This document shows positions 1 through 9,597 of a stretch of 64,000 bases of DNA, piece by piece; within the stretch, counting starts at the first letter, position 1; each line of letters opens with the position of its first letter. Location of the stretch: contig JAKGHH010000002.1 in assembly GCA_022828595.1 (NCBI GenBank), positions 72,512,383 through 72,576,382 of the forward strand. Reading direction: 5' to 3'. The position numbers were made by a program, and so were the translations under genes. The notes under the pieces were generated by a model that saw only the letters and a program-made list of their open reading frames with translations, did not search any database and was not told where the DNA came from. The DNA comes from Nelumbo lutea (taxonomy: Eukaryota; Streptophyta; Magnoliopsida; Proteales; Nelumbonaceae).

Positions 1-98
1 CAAACTGTATTTGGAAGATAAGAAAGGTTCTCTTCCTAATTGTAATTTTTATTGAAATTACATAATGAATTGTGTTATTGATAAAAAAAAAAAAAAAA
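1..98 (+). mobile_element. LINE-a 3' tail
   Basis: This is the 3' untranslated end of a LINE whose body lies left of the window. It ends in an uninterrupted run of 16 A (83-98). The preceding bases, including aatgaattgtgttattga, match the tail of LINE-e at 12330-12358, so the two belong to related families. No coding sequence remains. LINE-b starts directly after the A run. Confidence 0.7.
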
Positions 99-848
99 GA
101 GAAGGAAGGTTCCTAAGTAGGGGTCATTATCACCTGGGGGTTGCCATCGTTTGCAGTGTCCATGAAAATTATCAGTTGGAATGTGAGAGGATTAGACAAT
201 GCAAGGAAGAGAAGGACAATTAAGGACTTTTTTAGAAGAGAAAGGCCAGACATTGTGTTGTTATAGGAGACCAAATTAGCCAAGATTGACAGGAAATGGG
301 CTAGGGGTGTTTGGAAATCTAGAGGGATAAGATGGGTATCTCTATTCCTTCTTGGGGGGCCTCAGGGAGAATTGTCACTTTTTGGAGAGAGAATGTTGTA
401 GAAGCAATGGAAGAACTAATAGGGAATTTCTCAGTGTCTATTAAATTTAGAACAATGGATGGATTCACTTGGGTGTTAGCAAATGTGTATGGCCAAAACA
501 ATTACAGAGAATGAAGCTTTGAAAAGAATTATTAGTGATACAAGGACTTTGGGAGGGTCCTTGGTGCTTGGGTGGGGATTTTAATGTAATCCGTTTCACT
601 AATGAGTCCAACAATCCTCAACAGACTCTCACAACTAGCATTATGAAGTTCAATGATTTATTAATAGTTGTGGGTTGAAGGAGCTCCATCTTTTGCATGC
701 TCACTTTACGTGGTCCAATTTCCAAGAATCCCCGTCATGTTCTAAGTTAGATTTTTATTTACCAAGAGTTGGGAAAATCACTAGAGAGATCTGTTAGCCA
801 AAGCTTTACCCAAAGTGACCTCAGACCATTGTCCCATTGCACTTGTCA
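99..848 (+). pseudogene. LINE-b ORF2 endonuclease fragment, left part
   Basis: This is the start of a plant LINE ORF2, the apurinic-type endonuclease (EN) that nicks target DNA for reverse transcription. The likely start is the ATG at 162, followed by the conserved MKIISWNVRG motif. An in-frame TAG follows VLL (a CAG-to-TAG change), and a frameshift near 332 moves the reading into a second frame (SIPSWGASG, then WVLANVYG). Later pieces match the GGDFNVI and SDHCPI motifs of the EN domain. The fragment is cut at 848 by hAT copy 1 and resumes at 1727. It is not functional. Confidence 0.75.
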
Positions 849-1718
849 CAGTGTTTTAAAAGCACAAAGTGCAAAAAAAAAGCGCAAGAGCCAATTTGCG
901 CTTGAGGCGCAAGGCGAGGTGTGCGCCTTTTTGAAGCAAGGCGAAAAATACAAAAAAAAGTTAAAATATAAAAAATGTCAAAAAATGCCAAAAAAAAAAG
1001 AAAAAATGCAAGAAACATAATAAGCATAATGTTAATAAAAATATAAACTTAACTTTTAAAATAAATATTTTAAAAAACCTATTATCTAAAATTAAAATAC
1101 ATAAACATAACATGTAAAGTGTATTCAAATGAAAATTTAAAAATAAAAGCAAACATATAAAGCATTTTCAAGCATGTAAAACCCACAATTTCTTTTTTTC
1201 CTCAATTGCAATACTTCAAGCAGCTAATGTGATGTAAAACATATTGCATTTTTTATTATATGAGTCACCTTTGTACCACACCCCTCGAAGCGCCCAAATA
1301 AGTTCATGTTAGGATCTTCAATTCTTATTTCTTACATAAAAAATAATGATTTTATAACTTTAATTGCCTTTTAAGAAGATATTTTATTGAAATGAATGAA
1401 TAAACAACATTAGCAAATAAGGGGCTCTTAAAAGGTAATTAAATTTATAAAATCATTATTTTTTATGTGCAAAATAAGAATTTAAGACCCTAACATGGGC
1501 TAGTTCGGGCTTCCTTCAAGGAGCGTAATCGGGGTTCCGAAGGTAGAGCCCTCAACCTAGCCGTTAGGCTTAAAAAAAGCAGAATTTTAAAAAGGCGCAC
1601 GTCTGGCTGAGGTTCTAGGTGCACACCTAGGCACACCAGGCATGCACCTAGGACCCGAGTGAGGTGCATACCCTAAAATGTGCCTCACCTGTGCCTAGGC
1701 ATGCCTTTTAAATCACTG
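849..1718 (+). mobile_element. hAT-type nonautonomous element, copy 1 (870 bp)
   Basis: Ends are cagtgttttaaaag and, at the right, ttttaaatcactg, imperfect terminal inverted repeats opening with CAGTG. The flanking 8-mers acttgtca (841-848) and acttgtct (1719-1726) match at 7 of 8 positions, as expected for a hAT 8-bp target duplication. Close to the ends lie GC-rich, GCGC-bearing blocks; the core is A+T-rich with no transposase. An internal inverted repeat of about 75 bp (about 1306-1375 against 1430-1500) could form a long hairpin. It sits in the EN domain of LINE-b, whose coding resumes on the right side. Confidence 0.85.
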
Positions 1719-1726
1719 ACTTGTCT

Positions 1727-1821
1727 AGGAATTCTTTAGGTGTGGTCCTCGACCTTTTACATTTGAGAATATGTGGTTGACTCACTCGAATTTTTGGAAG
1801 AAAGTAGAAGAATGGTGGGTA
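1727..1821 (+). pseudogene. LINE-b ORF2 fragment, right part
   Basis: This short piece continues LINE-b after hAT copy 1. It translates to a degraded match of the post-endonuclease linker FENMWLTHSNFWKKVEEWW, the equivalent of FENMWLTHPDF in LINE-g. It ends near 1821, where sequence of another LINE endonuclease (LINE-c) begins with no A-tail between them, so the junction is probably a deletion or a direct 5'-truncated insertion. Confidence 0.6.
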
Positions 1822-4257
1822 AGTTCTCAATTTCAGTATGCTTGAAGGAGGCGAATGGGGACTGGTTATGGGGTGTAACAAACGTTTATGGGCCAAATTC
1901 AAAAGGGAAAAGGATCGAGTTCTGGAAGGAGGTGGAAAGGCTAAGAGGGTTCGGGGGGGGAGCGAGGGCTTGGTGTATAGGTGGGATTTCAATGTGGTAA
2001 GAAGAAGGGGAGAGATGGAAAGGGGGTAGGAACACGAGGATAAGAGTGGGGATGAGAAGGTTCGGGGGAGGTCATAAGCAGGTGTGAAATTATTGACCCA
2101 CCTTTGTGTGGGGGGAAATTCACATGGTTAAACTGACAAGTGCCAGCAATTCTTAGAAGATTGGATAGATTCTTGTTTTTAGGGGATTGGGTGGAGTTGT
2201 CAACAGACCCAGAGCAGAACACAAAATTCTGGGATGAAGAATGGATGCTTTGACCCTACCCCAAGGGTCCTTTATATAGAAAGTGAAAGTTACAAAAATA
2301 ACAAAGAGGCCCTTCTAGGGCAACACAATTTAGAGAATTTACAAGGAGGCCCTTGCAGGGCTGAAGTGAAAATAATAATAAATAAGAAAACAATACAATA
2401 AGGACTACAATAAAATGGTACATCAAGGAGTTTCTTCACAGGAGTATGTGGGTTAGGTGGTGCAAGAGGTGCTCATAGAAAGCATGTCGGATCATAGACT
2501 TGTTATGTTGAGAAGTTTTGTTGCTGTAAACAGGGTAAAGCCCTTCAGATTTGAGAATGTTTGGTTACATGAACCATACTTCTTGGCATGGGTAGAAGAA
2601 AAGTGGAGAAATATGCAAGTGGAGGGTTTAGCCGGCCACAAGCTGGTGACAAAACTGCAACTTTTGAAAGAAGAGTTGAGAATTAGAAGGCCAGAGGTGT
2701 TGGGGGCAAAGGAGTGCAAAAAAAACGGAGGTTTTGGAAGGAATAGCAAGGCTGGATAGGCTAGAAGAGGGGGCTTTAATGAGGGAGGCACAATTGGAGA
2801 GGGAAGGTTTGAGGGGAGAATCGGAAAGAATTATTTTGAAGGAAGAAGTAAGATGGAGGCAGAAGTCGAGGGATATTTGGTTAAGGGAGGGGGACAAGAA
2901 TTCAGTATATTTCCATGCTTTTGCAAGTGCCAGAAGGACGAGAAATCCTATTACGAGAATTGAGATAGGGGAGGACATGGAGGACACTTGAGAAGGGATC
3001 CAAAGTAAGGTTATGGCTTTTTATAAGGACCTATCCAGGGAGAGGGGCTGGAAATGGGTGGCTCTAGGAAGCTTGGAGCCTAAAAAGTTGAGCGACTTTG
3101 CTGTTAACTGGCTAGAAAGAGATAAAGATTGAAGTTAGAGAAGCTCTAAAAAAAGATAAATGGGGATAAAGCCCCAGGGACAGATGCTTTAAATTCAATC
3201 TTGTCAAGGTTGGCTGGAGTTTTTTGGAAGAGGATTTCTTTCAAATGATCAAGGAATTCTGTGGCAAAAAGGAAATTGACAGGAGAATCAATGCCACTTT
3301 CCTTCCTTACACTGATTCAAAAGAGAGATGGAGCAGTGAACATAAAAGATTTCAGGCCAATAAGCCTGATTAACAGTCCTTACAAACTTTTGGCTAAGGC
3401 GTTGTCCAGAAGGTTGAGGGGAGTGATCTAAGAGGTGGTGGGAGAAACCCAAATGGCTTTCGTTGAAGGGAGGCAAATTCTGGATGGAGTTTTGGTGGCC
3501 AGTGAGTGCATTTGTTCCAGGTTAAGGAGTGGGAGACCGTGGGAGACCGGGGCCGGTGTGTAAAAATTGACATTGAGAAGGCCTACACCCATGTGGAGTG
3601 GTGTTTCTTGGAAGAGATGCAAAGGCTCATGGGGTTTGGGGAGAAATGGAGAATATGGATGTTTGCTTGTATATCCTCTGTATCATTTTCTTTACTTCTC
3701 AATGGGATCTCTTCGGAGTTCTTTCATGCCTCCAGAGGGCTTCGACAAGAGGCCCCAATTTCCCCACAGCTGTTTGTGTTAGTGATGGAAGTGCTAAATC
3801 TGCTAATGGTCAAGGCTTCCTAGCGGTGTTGGGTTGAAGGCTTCAAAGTGGGTGATGAGGGTCCTTGTATTTCTCATCTTCAATATGCTGACGACACTCA
3901 TTTTCTTGGATGCTTCAGTGGACCAGATGCTGAACCTTAGGGCTATTCTGGCTAACCTTGAGATGCTCACAGGACTGAAAGTGAATCTAGCTAAAAGCTC
4001 TTTGTTTGGGGTGGAGGAAATAGGGAGGGAGGAGCTGGAGTAGTTTGCTACGGTGTTTGAGTGTCAGGGGAACTGCCATTTTTGTATCTGGGTCTTCCAA
4101 TAGGGTCTAAAACTTCTGCAGCAGTTTTAGTTAGGAGTGCTCTCTCCAGCCTACTGACTTATTACCTTTCTTGACTCAAGATTCCAGCAAAGGTGGCAGA
4201 AAAAATTGAGAAGTTACAGAGGGATTTTTTTGTGGGAAGGAGCAGGGGGTAAAGAAA
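1822..4257 (+). pseudogene. LINE-c ORF2 (endonuclease to reverse transcriptase), decayed
   Basis: This is a divergent plant LINE ORF2. In order: endonuclease pieces (WGVTNVYGPN and a GGDFNVV-like motif near 1981), a target-binding end (DRFLFL near 2165), a solo LTR insertion (2198-2426), then SDHRLVML and FRFENVWLHE (2485-2575). A linker follows with WRQKSRDIWLREGDKNS (2855-2905). RT motifs are INATFL (3285), IDIEKAYTHVEW (3570), GLRQEAPISP (3740) and LQYADDTLIF (3880). GLRQEAPISP replaces the usual RQGDPLSP, and many frameshifts and stops are present, so RT is dead. The family differs from LINE-g (YADD instead of FADD). Sequence becomes gypsy-like at about 4258. Confidence 0.75.
2198..2426 (-). 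mobile_element. Solo LTR, 229 bp
   Basis: The segment interrupts LINE-c coding sequence. It is flanked by ggagt at 2193-2197 and 2427-2431, a 5-bp LTR-type target duplication. It opens with TG on the plus strand and closes near tacatcaa. On the minus strand it starts tgatgtacc and carries a TATA-like tatataaagg before the transcribed region, which sets the orientation. No internal region is present, so recombination between two LTRs probably left one. It resembles the LTR at 5847-6050. Confidence 0.65.
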
Positions 4258-5510
4258 TACCGACTTATTTCGATTGGCATGATATGTCTGAAAAACAAAG
4301 ATTTAGATTTGCATGCATGAAACTTGTGGGTATTGCTAAAGTATGGTGGAGAACTCTTGAGCAACAACTAGAAAATAGAGGTGAATATTCTATTACCACA
4401 TGGGTAGAGATGAAGAGGTATTTGCAAGAAAAGTGAGTTCCACAATATTTCCATGATGATTTATATGTGGAGTTGACTAATCTCAAGCAAGGTATGCTAT
4501 CTATAGTTCAATATATGCATAAGTTTGATGAATTATATAATAGATGTGACATTACAGAAAGTGAAAGGCACAAATTAGTCCGTTTTACAAATGGACTAAA
4601 GGATGATATCAAGAATGAATTGTCTACAATTCAGATTTATGACTTAGATCATGCCTTTCAATTGGCTCTCAAGATAGAGAAGAAGCAGCTGGTTACAACA
4701 AAGAATTTGAAGCCAATGAAAAGAAAGTAAAAGGTTGAAGATAAAGAAGATGATTTCTTACATGTCGATGCCCATCCTCGAGCTAAAGTTGTGAATGAAG
4801 AATTTCAACCAATAGAAATTGTAAACTTTGAAGATCAAAAGGGTGCGGGCCAAGAAAAGATTAGAATTGTTAAGGAAGGAACTTCCAACACCCATGGTCA
4901 ACTTGAGGTTAATGATCAAGAAGAGATAGAAGTGGAGAAAGTTGAAGAAATTCATGTGCATGATGAAAATGTGCTGGTTGTAGTAGATGATAGCAAGGAA
5001 GTAAGTCATGACTTTGCCTTACAAGTTCAACTAGAACCAATTCAAGAATTACAAGTTAACATGGTATAAGTCCCACCAACATCAATAATGGCAGAAGTTC
5101 AAGAGTTTGCTGAAGAACCAAGGGGAGCTGAACACATAGAGATGGAGATTTCTCAACTAGAGATTGAAGGAAAAGTTCCAAATGCTGCAGTTGAGATTTT
5201 GGATATGAAAGTTCATAGTGATAAGCAAGGGGAAGATTCACCACAAGGTAGGCTGATTGGTCATGTAAGTGGTCAAGAAGCTAATGTTATTGATTATTTA
5301 ACAATGAAAGTTATGGAAGGCAGTATTTCAGACATACATTGCTTTCAACGTCCATTTATAGCTATGTGTGTGACATCTACTCTACAGACTACAGTCCACG
5401 TATGTTGAAGTAGCTATGGGAATTATTACTCCTTTTGTCATTGAGGTACACCAAATTTCCATCCTCAAGTTCTCCAAAACTCGAGGACAAGTTTTTTTGA
5501 ACCAGGAGAG
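4258..5510 (+). pseudogene. Gypsy-type gag-only retroelement remnant
   Basis: One reading frame runs from about 4258 to 5408 with only three internal stops (4434, 4728, 5067). The first part (to about 4700) is a Retrotrans_gag domain: FDWHDMSEKQRFRFACMKL, AKVWWRTLEQQL, then YMHKFDELYNRCDITES and KLVRFTNGLKDDIKNEL. The second part is a strongly acidic Glu/Val-rich tail of about 220 residues with no zinc knuckle, protease or polymerase. Bases near 5470-5500 (LEDKFF in another frame) resemble the far 3' end of gypsy polyproteins. Either pol was deleted or this is a nonautonomous gag-only element. It lies between LINE-c and a minus-strand LTR. Confidence 0.65.
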
Positions 5511-5515
5511 AACAA

Positions 5516-6050
5516 TGCAGGAGATGAAGAATCAAAACATCCCAAGAGAGGTGTAATAAAATCTCTCCTGCTGGTTTTGCAAAACAAATTGGACAACAAT
5601 TAGGGTTGATCAAAACATCCCTAATCTCATTCACACAACAGAGATGGCGGTAAATCCAAATAAGGCAATGGGATTACTGCTTTTAGTGAGGATCAAGAGA
5701 TGAGAAAATAGATCAGAGAGCAGAATGCTCTAATACCATGTTTTTTTTTTATCAGAAATGATAACTTTCATTAAAGATAAATTAACCTGAAATACAGAAT
5801 TCAACCCTTATTAGAAAAGGTTGATCCAATAAATGCTCTAATACCATGTTAATCTACCAATTCGAACAAGAAAGAGAGCAAAAGCATTCAGGGGTGTCAA
5901 GAATAGTGAACCCCCACTCCAAAGAACCTCTTTTATATTAAAGAACATGTACAATTACAAGAATGTCCACACAGGCTGAAATAGAAAAAAGGAATAAAGA
6001 ATACAAGTAATATAATGTACAACATGGACTATACAAATAAGATACATCAA
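5516..6050 (-). mobile_element. Minus-strand LTR retroelement: LTR, PBS and 5' leader
   Basis: Read on the minus strand, an LTR (about 6050 down to 5847) has a TATA-like aatataaaag, ends gattaaca, and is followed at once by tggtattagagc, the usual initiator-Met tRNA primer site of plant copia elements. An untranslated leader continues to about 5516. The element is split by the 91-bp LINE tail at 5741-5831, which duplicated the primer site. No gag or pol follows, because gypsy remnant sequence of opposite orientation abuts. Family assignment to copia rests on the primer site only. Confidence 0.55.
5741..5831 (-). mobile_element. LINE-d: 91-bp truncated LINE tail with 17-bp TSD
   Basis: The plus strand begins with a T run (the minus-strand poly(A)). 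The rest resembles LINE 3' ends (taatgaaagttatcatttctgat). Perfect 17-bp direct repeats aatgctctaataccatg flank it at 5724-5740 and 5832-5848. These are the hallmarks of target-primed reverse transcription with extreme 5' truncation. The duplicated target includes the primer-binding site of the surrounding LTR element. Confidence 0.85.
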
Positions 6051-6921
6051 CATCACATGTAGTTCATCAAAGATGGTATCAGAGCAGTAGGTCACAGGGG
6101 CATGGTGTTCTTTGGGAATCATCTACAATGCTCTGAGCTCGATTTCTATACGAGTGGTTGAGGGGTATTGGCTGCTGGTGTAGGGGAGCACACCCTTAAT
6201 CAAGGATGATTTAAATGTTTTTTTTTTTTTATAATATGATCAGAGATCCATCTGGAAAGGAAAATATTTTCCCATATTTTTTTCTACTGAATAGAGTTTT
6301 CTAATTACAGAGGACAACAGAAAGAAGTTGTTTGTTTGGGATCGATTGGTTGTGATCCACAACATATTTTTCTACTGTTAAATTTTGGTTTCACAGTTTT
6401 TGGTGGAATATTTGGTGAATTTTTTTATCTGTCTACATATAGCCTCCTTTTCAGTTTTTTGCCTTCTAGGGGTTGTTTTTGTTTATTCTTTGGCTGTGCA
6501 TTTTCTGGGTCTGGTTTCTTTGATATTGGGACTTGGGAGTTGATCAAAGATTGCTCAAGACTTCTCTTCTTCATAGTATAGTGCTACTTCATAGTATGAT
6601 GAAGATGCTGCACAGAATGAGAATCAGGATTGAGTGTTTTGAGTTCTTGTCAGGAAAGAATCCAGACTTTGAGATTGTTAGAATGTAGTTGTTAGGCCAT
6701 GGTGACATTCCTCCTATTGATGAAGTATATTCTAAACTATGGCTTGTGGGCCCAACTGAATCATCTTGTGGTATTTTTTCTATTAAAATAAAAAAAAATT
6801 CCATGATATAAATTTTACTTTCCAGAAAGTCAAAAAAAATTGTTATTATGTTTGCATTAAGGATATTTTACACATATCATGCATGCAAAAATACACATAT
6901 AACAAAATCAAGAGGAAATAC
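6051..6921. other. Probable intron sequence downstream of host exon 5'
   Basis: No gene is recognised here. At 6074 there is a second primer-site-like tggtatcagagcag, on the plus strand, 25 bp after the minus-strand LTR. A 12-T run lies near 6220. The 81-codon and 71-codon frames here show no family motif. For the minus-strand host gene this would be the start of the intron after exon 5' (donor gtattt at 6921), and no later host exon is recognisable in it. Confidence 0.5.
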
Positions 6922-6996
6922 CGTTACCCACTTCGGTACTGTTGCTTCTTGCACACTGTCACAGTATGGTAGATAAGGTTTGATATCAAGCACAGG
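6922..6996 (-). CDS. TRMO: TrmO-like tRNA methyltransferase, exon 5' (75 bp)
   Basis: This exon encodes 25 residues, PVLDIKPYLPYCDSVQEATV then PKWVT, the strongly conserved C-terminal part of the TsaA/UPF0066 domain. It lies 177 bp after exon 4' in transcript order, with acceptor aacag before it and donor gtatttcc after it. The frame is continuous with exon 4' (phase 0). Plant family members continue for further residues after this point, but no following exon was found down to position 1, so it either lies left of the window or has been lost. Confidence 0.88.
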
Positions 6997-7173
6997 CTGT
7001 TGATCAAAACAAGCAAAACAATAGGAAAAATGTAAACAATATAAGCACATATTTGTAGCAGAAGTTCAAACTGTATATAAATTTGTTTTGTTTGAAGCTA
7101 CAAGAGTAGAATTCTCATAGTGATTAAATACAGGTTGGAAGATACAAAGCATTAGCAGTAATTGGAAACTTAC

Positions 7174-7233
7174 CGTTCCATCTACCAGATCTACACCAGA
7201 AAGTAGAACCATATGTCCTTGCACTGCTTCCAC
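7174..7233 (-). CDS. TRMO: TrmO-like tRNA methyltransferase, exon 4' (60 bp)
   Basis: This exon encodes 20 residues, VEAVQGHMVLLSGVDLVDGT, matching the family segment before the DIKPYLPY motif. The acceptor (gttgatccag) follows a T-rich tract and the donor is gtaagt; both phases are 0. In the transcript it is separated from exon 3' by a 15.8-kb intron (7234-23024) that holds a MITE, copia-A and three LINEs. A palindromic MITE ends about 50 bp upstream of its acceptor. The exon has no stop or frameshift, which argues that the gene is still spliced and selected. Confidence 0.88.
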
Positions 7234-7283
7234 CTGGATCAACAAAAAAGGTAGGTATGTACCATACTACCATGTAGTATTCA

Positions 7284-7409
7284 GCCGCATTTGGCACTCC
7301 TTATTTTTAGGACTTATGTCCTTTTTGCAGTTAAAATGCCCCTATGAACAATGAGTGTTTAACTGCAAAAAGGCGACAAGTCCTTAAAAAAAGGAATGCC
7401 ACATGCAGC
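7284..7409. repeat. Short palindromic MITE
   Basis: The two halves are near-perfect inverted copies. The left arm (from gccgcatttggcactcct at 7284) runs through taggacttatgtcctttttg to about 7334; the right arm ends aaggaatgccacatgcag. Arms of about 50 bp leave a short loop, so the single strand would fold into a hairpin. No coding capacity and no clear target duplication was found. Its length suggests a foldback MITE; the superfamily is not assignable. It sits about 50 bp before the splice acceptor of host exon 4'. Confidence 0.75.
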
Positions 7410-7549
7410 CTTAATTTTAATGTTAAAGCTTTTCTGATAGCATATTTCATCACAACATGTAGAGAACTTATGAATATTCTAGCAAAAAAGAAGCGCCTTT
7501 TATTCATAAAAAAGGGGGCATTTTTTATGAACTAGTTAATAAGGAATTT

Positions 7550-7594
7550 ATGTTACTTTGAAACTCCCCCACCTGTGGGTTTCATGAAACTAAA
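7550..7594 (+). pseudogene. LINE-e RNase H fragment, left of copia-A
   Basis: This short stretch encodes TPPPVGFMKLN, the residues just before the first catalytic motif of the LINE RNase H domain (compare SPPSEGSLKLNFDGS in LINE-g). The domain resumes at 11806 as NFDGSS, so copia-A cut the domain between Leu-Asn and Phe-Asp. The 5' limit of this truncated LINE is uncertain; no LINE homology is visible before about 7550. Confidence 0.75.
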
Positions 7595-7882
7595 TGTTAG
7601 CGTAGGGGTATTTCTGTCTTTATACCTTGATTGATGTTGCTGATCTGTAATGTTGTGTTGCAACATGTGCTCTTAACTTAAGTAAAGGCACATAGGTCTT
7701 TTCAGTCATGTTTTAATAATAATATAAATACTTACTGGCCAACTGGGAGAAGATAGGTTGACTCTTTCAGTTCGAACCAGAATTCTCTCTTTCTCTCTTT
7801 CTCTCTTTCTTTATCACTTTTTCTTCTTCTACATAGCTGAACTCAGTCAGGCCGAACTCTAAGGCAGACCTGAATTATAACA
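7595..7882 (+). repeat. copia-A 5' LTR (288 bp)
   Basis: It starts tgttagcgtagg and ends gaattataaca (TG...CA). It contains a TATA-like aatataaatact near 7720-7735 and a tctctcttt repeat near 7785-7812 that is 8 bp longer than in the 3' copy. The primer-binding site follows directly. Confidence 0.93.
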
Positions 7883-7900
7883 TGGTATCAGAGCTAGGTT
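7883..7900 (+). promoter_or_regulatory. copia-A primer-binding site
   Basis: The sequence tggtatcagagctaggtt abuts the 5' LTR and matches the 3' end complement of initiator-Met tRNA, the standard minus-strand primer of plant copia elements. Confidence 0.9.
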
Positions 7901-8601
7901 AAATCTGCCTAGATTTCTGCTTGCCTAGGGTTCATTCTCTACGCACCCTATCTAGGGTTTTCCTCTTTTTTTTTTTCTGTGTTCGGTTGGAGATAAAGTA
8001 AAGGGCTGAAAAGGAGTGATCGCCCTCTTCCCTTGGGGTCTCTATGCCTCCAGTCAGGTCGTATGTGGTCGGTTGCTGTGATTTCTGAGATCGCCCTCTC
8101 CTAGTAGAGGAAGAATAGAGGGCCGAACTGTGTGAGCAGTGGCTGTTGTGTGTGGCTGTTGTGTGTGAAGCGGCTGTTGTGTGTGGACTGCTCTCCTGCT
8201 CACATGGGTGTTACTTCAGTGATAAGGTAAGAGATTTCAGTGCATGACATCTGTTATGGATTAAATAGGAGGTGTGTTTCAGACCATTTGCTAGGGTTTC
8301 GGCCAGTTAGGGCTAGGGTTTATGCTGGTTTCTTTGTGCATTTTGAAGGAAGAGATATGATCATATAGTGGTGAGATTTCAGGTAGTTGTAGGAGTAGGG
8401 TTTGTGTAGTGAACACACTTTTCAACAACAAGTGCTGAAATTAGTGTGAAAGGTGTGATCTAGGGTTTGTGGTGTAAAGAGCACACATTCCAGCAACAAT
8501 TAGTGCTGCAATCAGTGTGACAGGTGTGACCTAGTGGTGTGTAGTGTGCAGATCTCAGTGATAATAGAATTCAGCAAGTATGCAGAATTGGTGATAACAT
8601 A

Positions 8602-9597
8602 ATGGGAGACAATAATGATTATAAACCTAGTGTGATGGTGCCTACAGACTACCTGAATGTTCAGATGACCTCCATTAAGTTAAATGGAGAGAATTATGTG
8701 CCTTGGGCTAAATCCGTTGAAGTCTTTCTGAAGGCAAAGAAGAAGGTAAAGCACATCAGAGAGGAGAAACCCTCCTCTGACTCTCACGAGTATGAAGACT
8801 GGGAGCAAGAGGACGCTCAGATCATCACATGGTTGTGGAACAGTATGGAACCCAGGATTAGTGTGAACTTCATGTTCCTTGATACTACCAAAGATGTGTG
8901 GGACCATGCGAATAAATTGTATTCGGGGCAAGACAATACAACCAGAGTTTATCAGCTTTATCAAGAATACTTTAATCTGCAACAGGGCAATCAGAGTCTT
9001 GAGGAGTACTATGCCAACATGAGGAACATACGTAATGAGTTGAATGTCTATCATCCTCTCACTTCTGATGTCAAGATTCAGCAACAACAGAGAGAGCAGC
9101 TTGATGTGACTAGATTTTTTGTGGAACTAAAGTCTGAATATGAACCAGTACGGGCTCAGATATTAGGGGGATTAGCTCTTCCGTCCCTAGAAGAGGTATT
9201 TGCTCGACTTCGGAGGATTTCTATCAGATCTACTGAGAACTCTAATATCTCAGATAGATCTGCCTTTGCTGCATTGAGAGGCTGTGGTGGTAGAGGTGGA
9301 GCTCGGGAAGCTCAGTCTGGCTGTGGTGGTGGTGGTAGTGGTTTTGCATATGGCCGAAGTGGCAATGGTGGGTCTACTCATAATCGTGGTGGTGGTCGTA
9401 CTGGGAGCAAAGATTCAGGGGGAGCTCGTGGTAGAGGACGTAGCTCAGGCCCGAGGAAGTGCACTCATTGTGGTATGGATGGACATACCATCAACTATTG
9501 TTATGATCTACATGGTCCTCCCTCAACCTGGGCCAATCATGCCGCGACTGGTGACTCAAGTTCCAGCTTTAGACAGGAGAATCATTCATCTGACTAG
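8602..9597 (+). CDS. copia-A Gag (331 aa)
   Basis: Gag forms the virus-like particle. The ATG at 8602 opens a frame with the UBN2/DUF4219-type core: IKLNGENYVPWAKSVEVFL at the N-terminus, TKDVWDHANKLYSG, then SLEEYYANMRNIRNEL near residue 135. A Gly/Arg-rich stretch (about residues 230-285) precedes one CCHC knuckle, CTHCGMDGHTINYC. The frame stops at a TAG directly before the protease region; the next codons continue in the same frame, so the stop probably split an original gag-pol polyprotein. The unit is otherwise open, which fits a fairly young copy. Confidence 0.93.
   Translation: MGDNNDYKPSVMVPTDYLNVQMTSIKLNGENYVPWAKSVEVFLKAKKKVKHIREEKPSSDSHEYEDWEQEDAQIITWLWNSMEPRISVNFMFLDTTKDVWDHANKLYSGQDNTTRVYQLYQEYFNLQQGNQSLEEYYANMRNIRNELNVYHPLTSDVKIQQQQREQLDVTRFFVELKSEYEPVRAQILGGLALPSLEEVFARLRRISIRSTENSNISDRSAFAALRGCGGRGGAREAQSGCGGGGSGFAYGRSGNGGSTHNRGGGRTGSKDSGGARGRGRSSGPRKCTHCGMDGHTINYCYDLHGPPSTWANHAATGDSSSSFRQENHSSD

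Noticed and set aside
821..1152. Phe/Leu-rich frames on the minus strand resembling membrane segments
   Set aside because: They are translations of the A-rich core of the hAT element. The same artefact recurs at 63077-63501.
6074..6090. Primer-site motif as evidence of a plus-strand LTR element starting here
   Set aside because: No plus-strand LTR with proper ends precedes it and no gag follows, so I report only the motif.
6336..6581. An 81-codon Phe-rich frame near host exon 5'
   Set aside because: No homology recognised, no flanking splice or start context, and the composition is that of T-rich intron DNA.
8680..9087. A 135-codon minus-strand open frame
   Set aside because: It lies antisense to the copia-A gag frame, which has a recognisable core and zinc knuckle. 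No motif supports the minus-strand reading.
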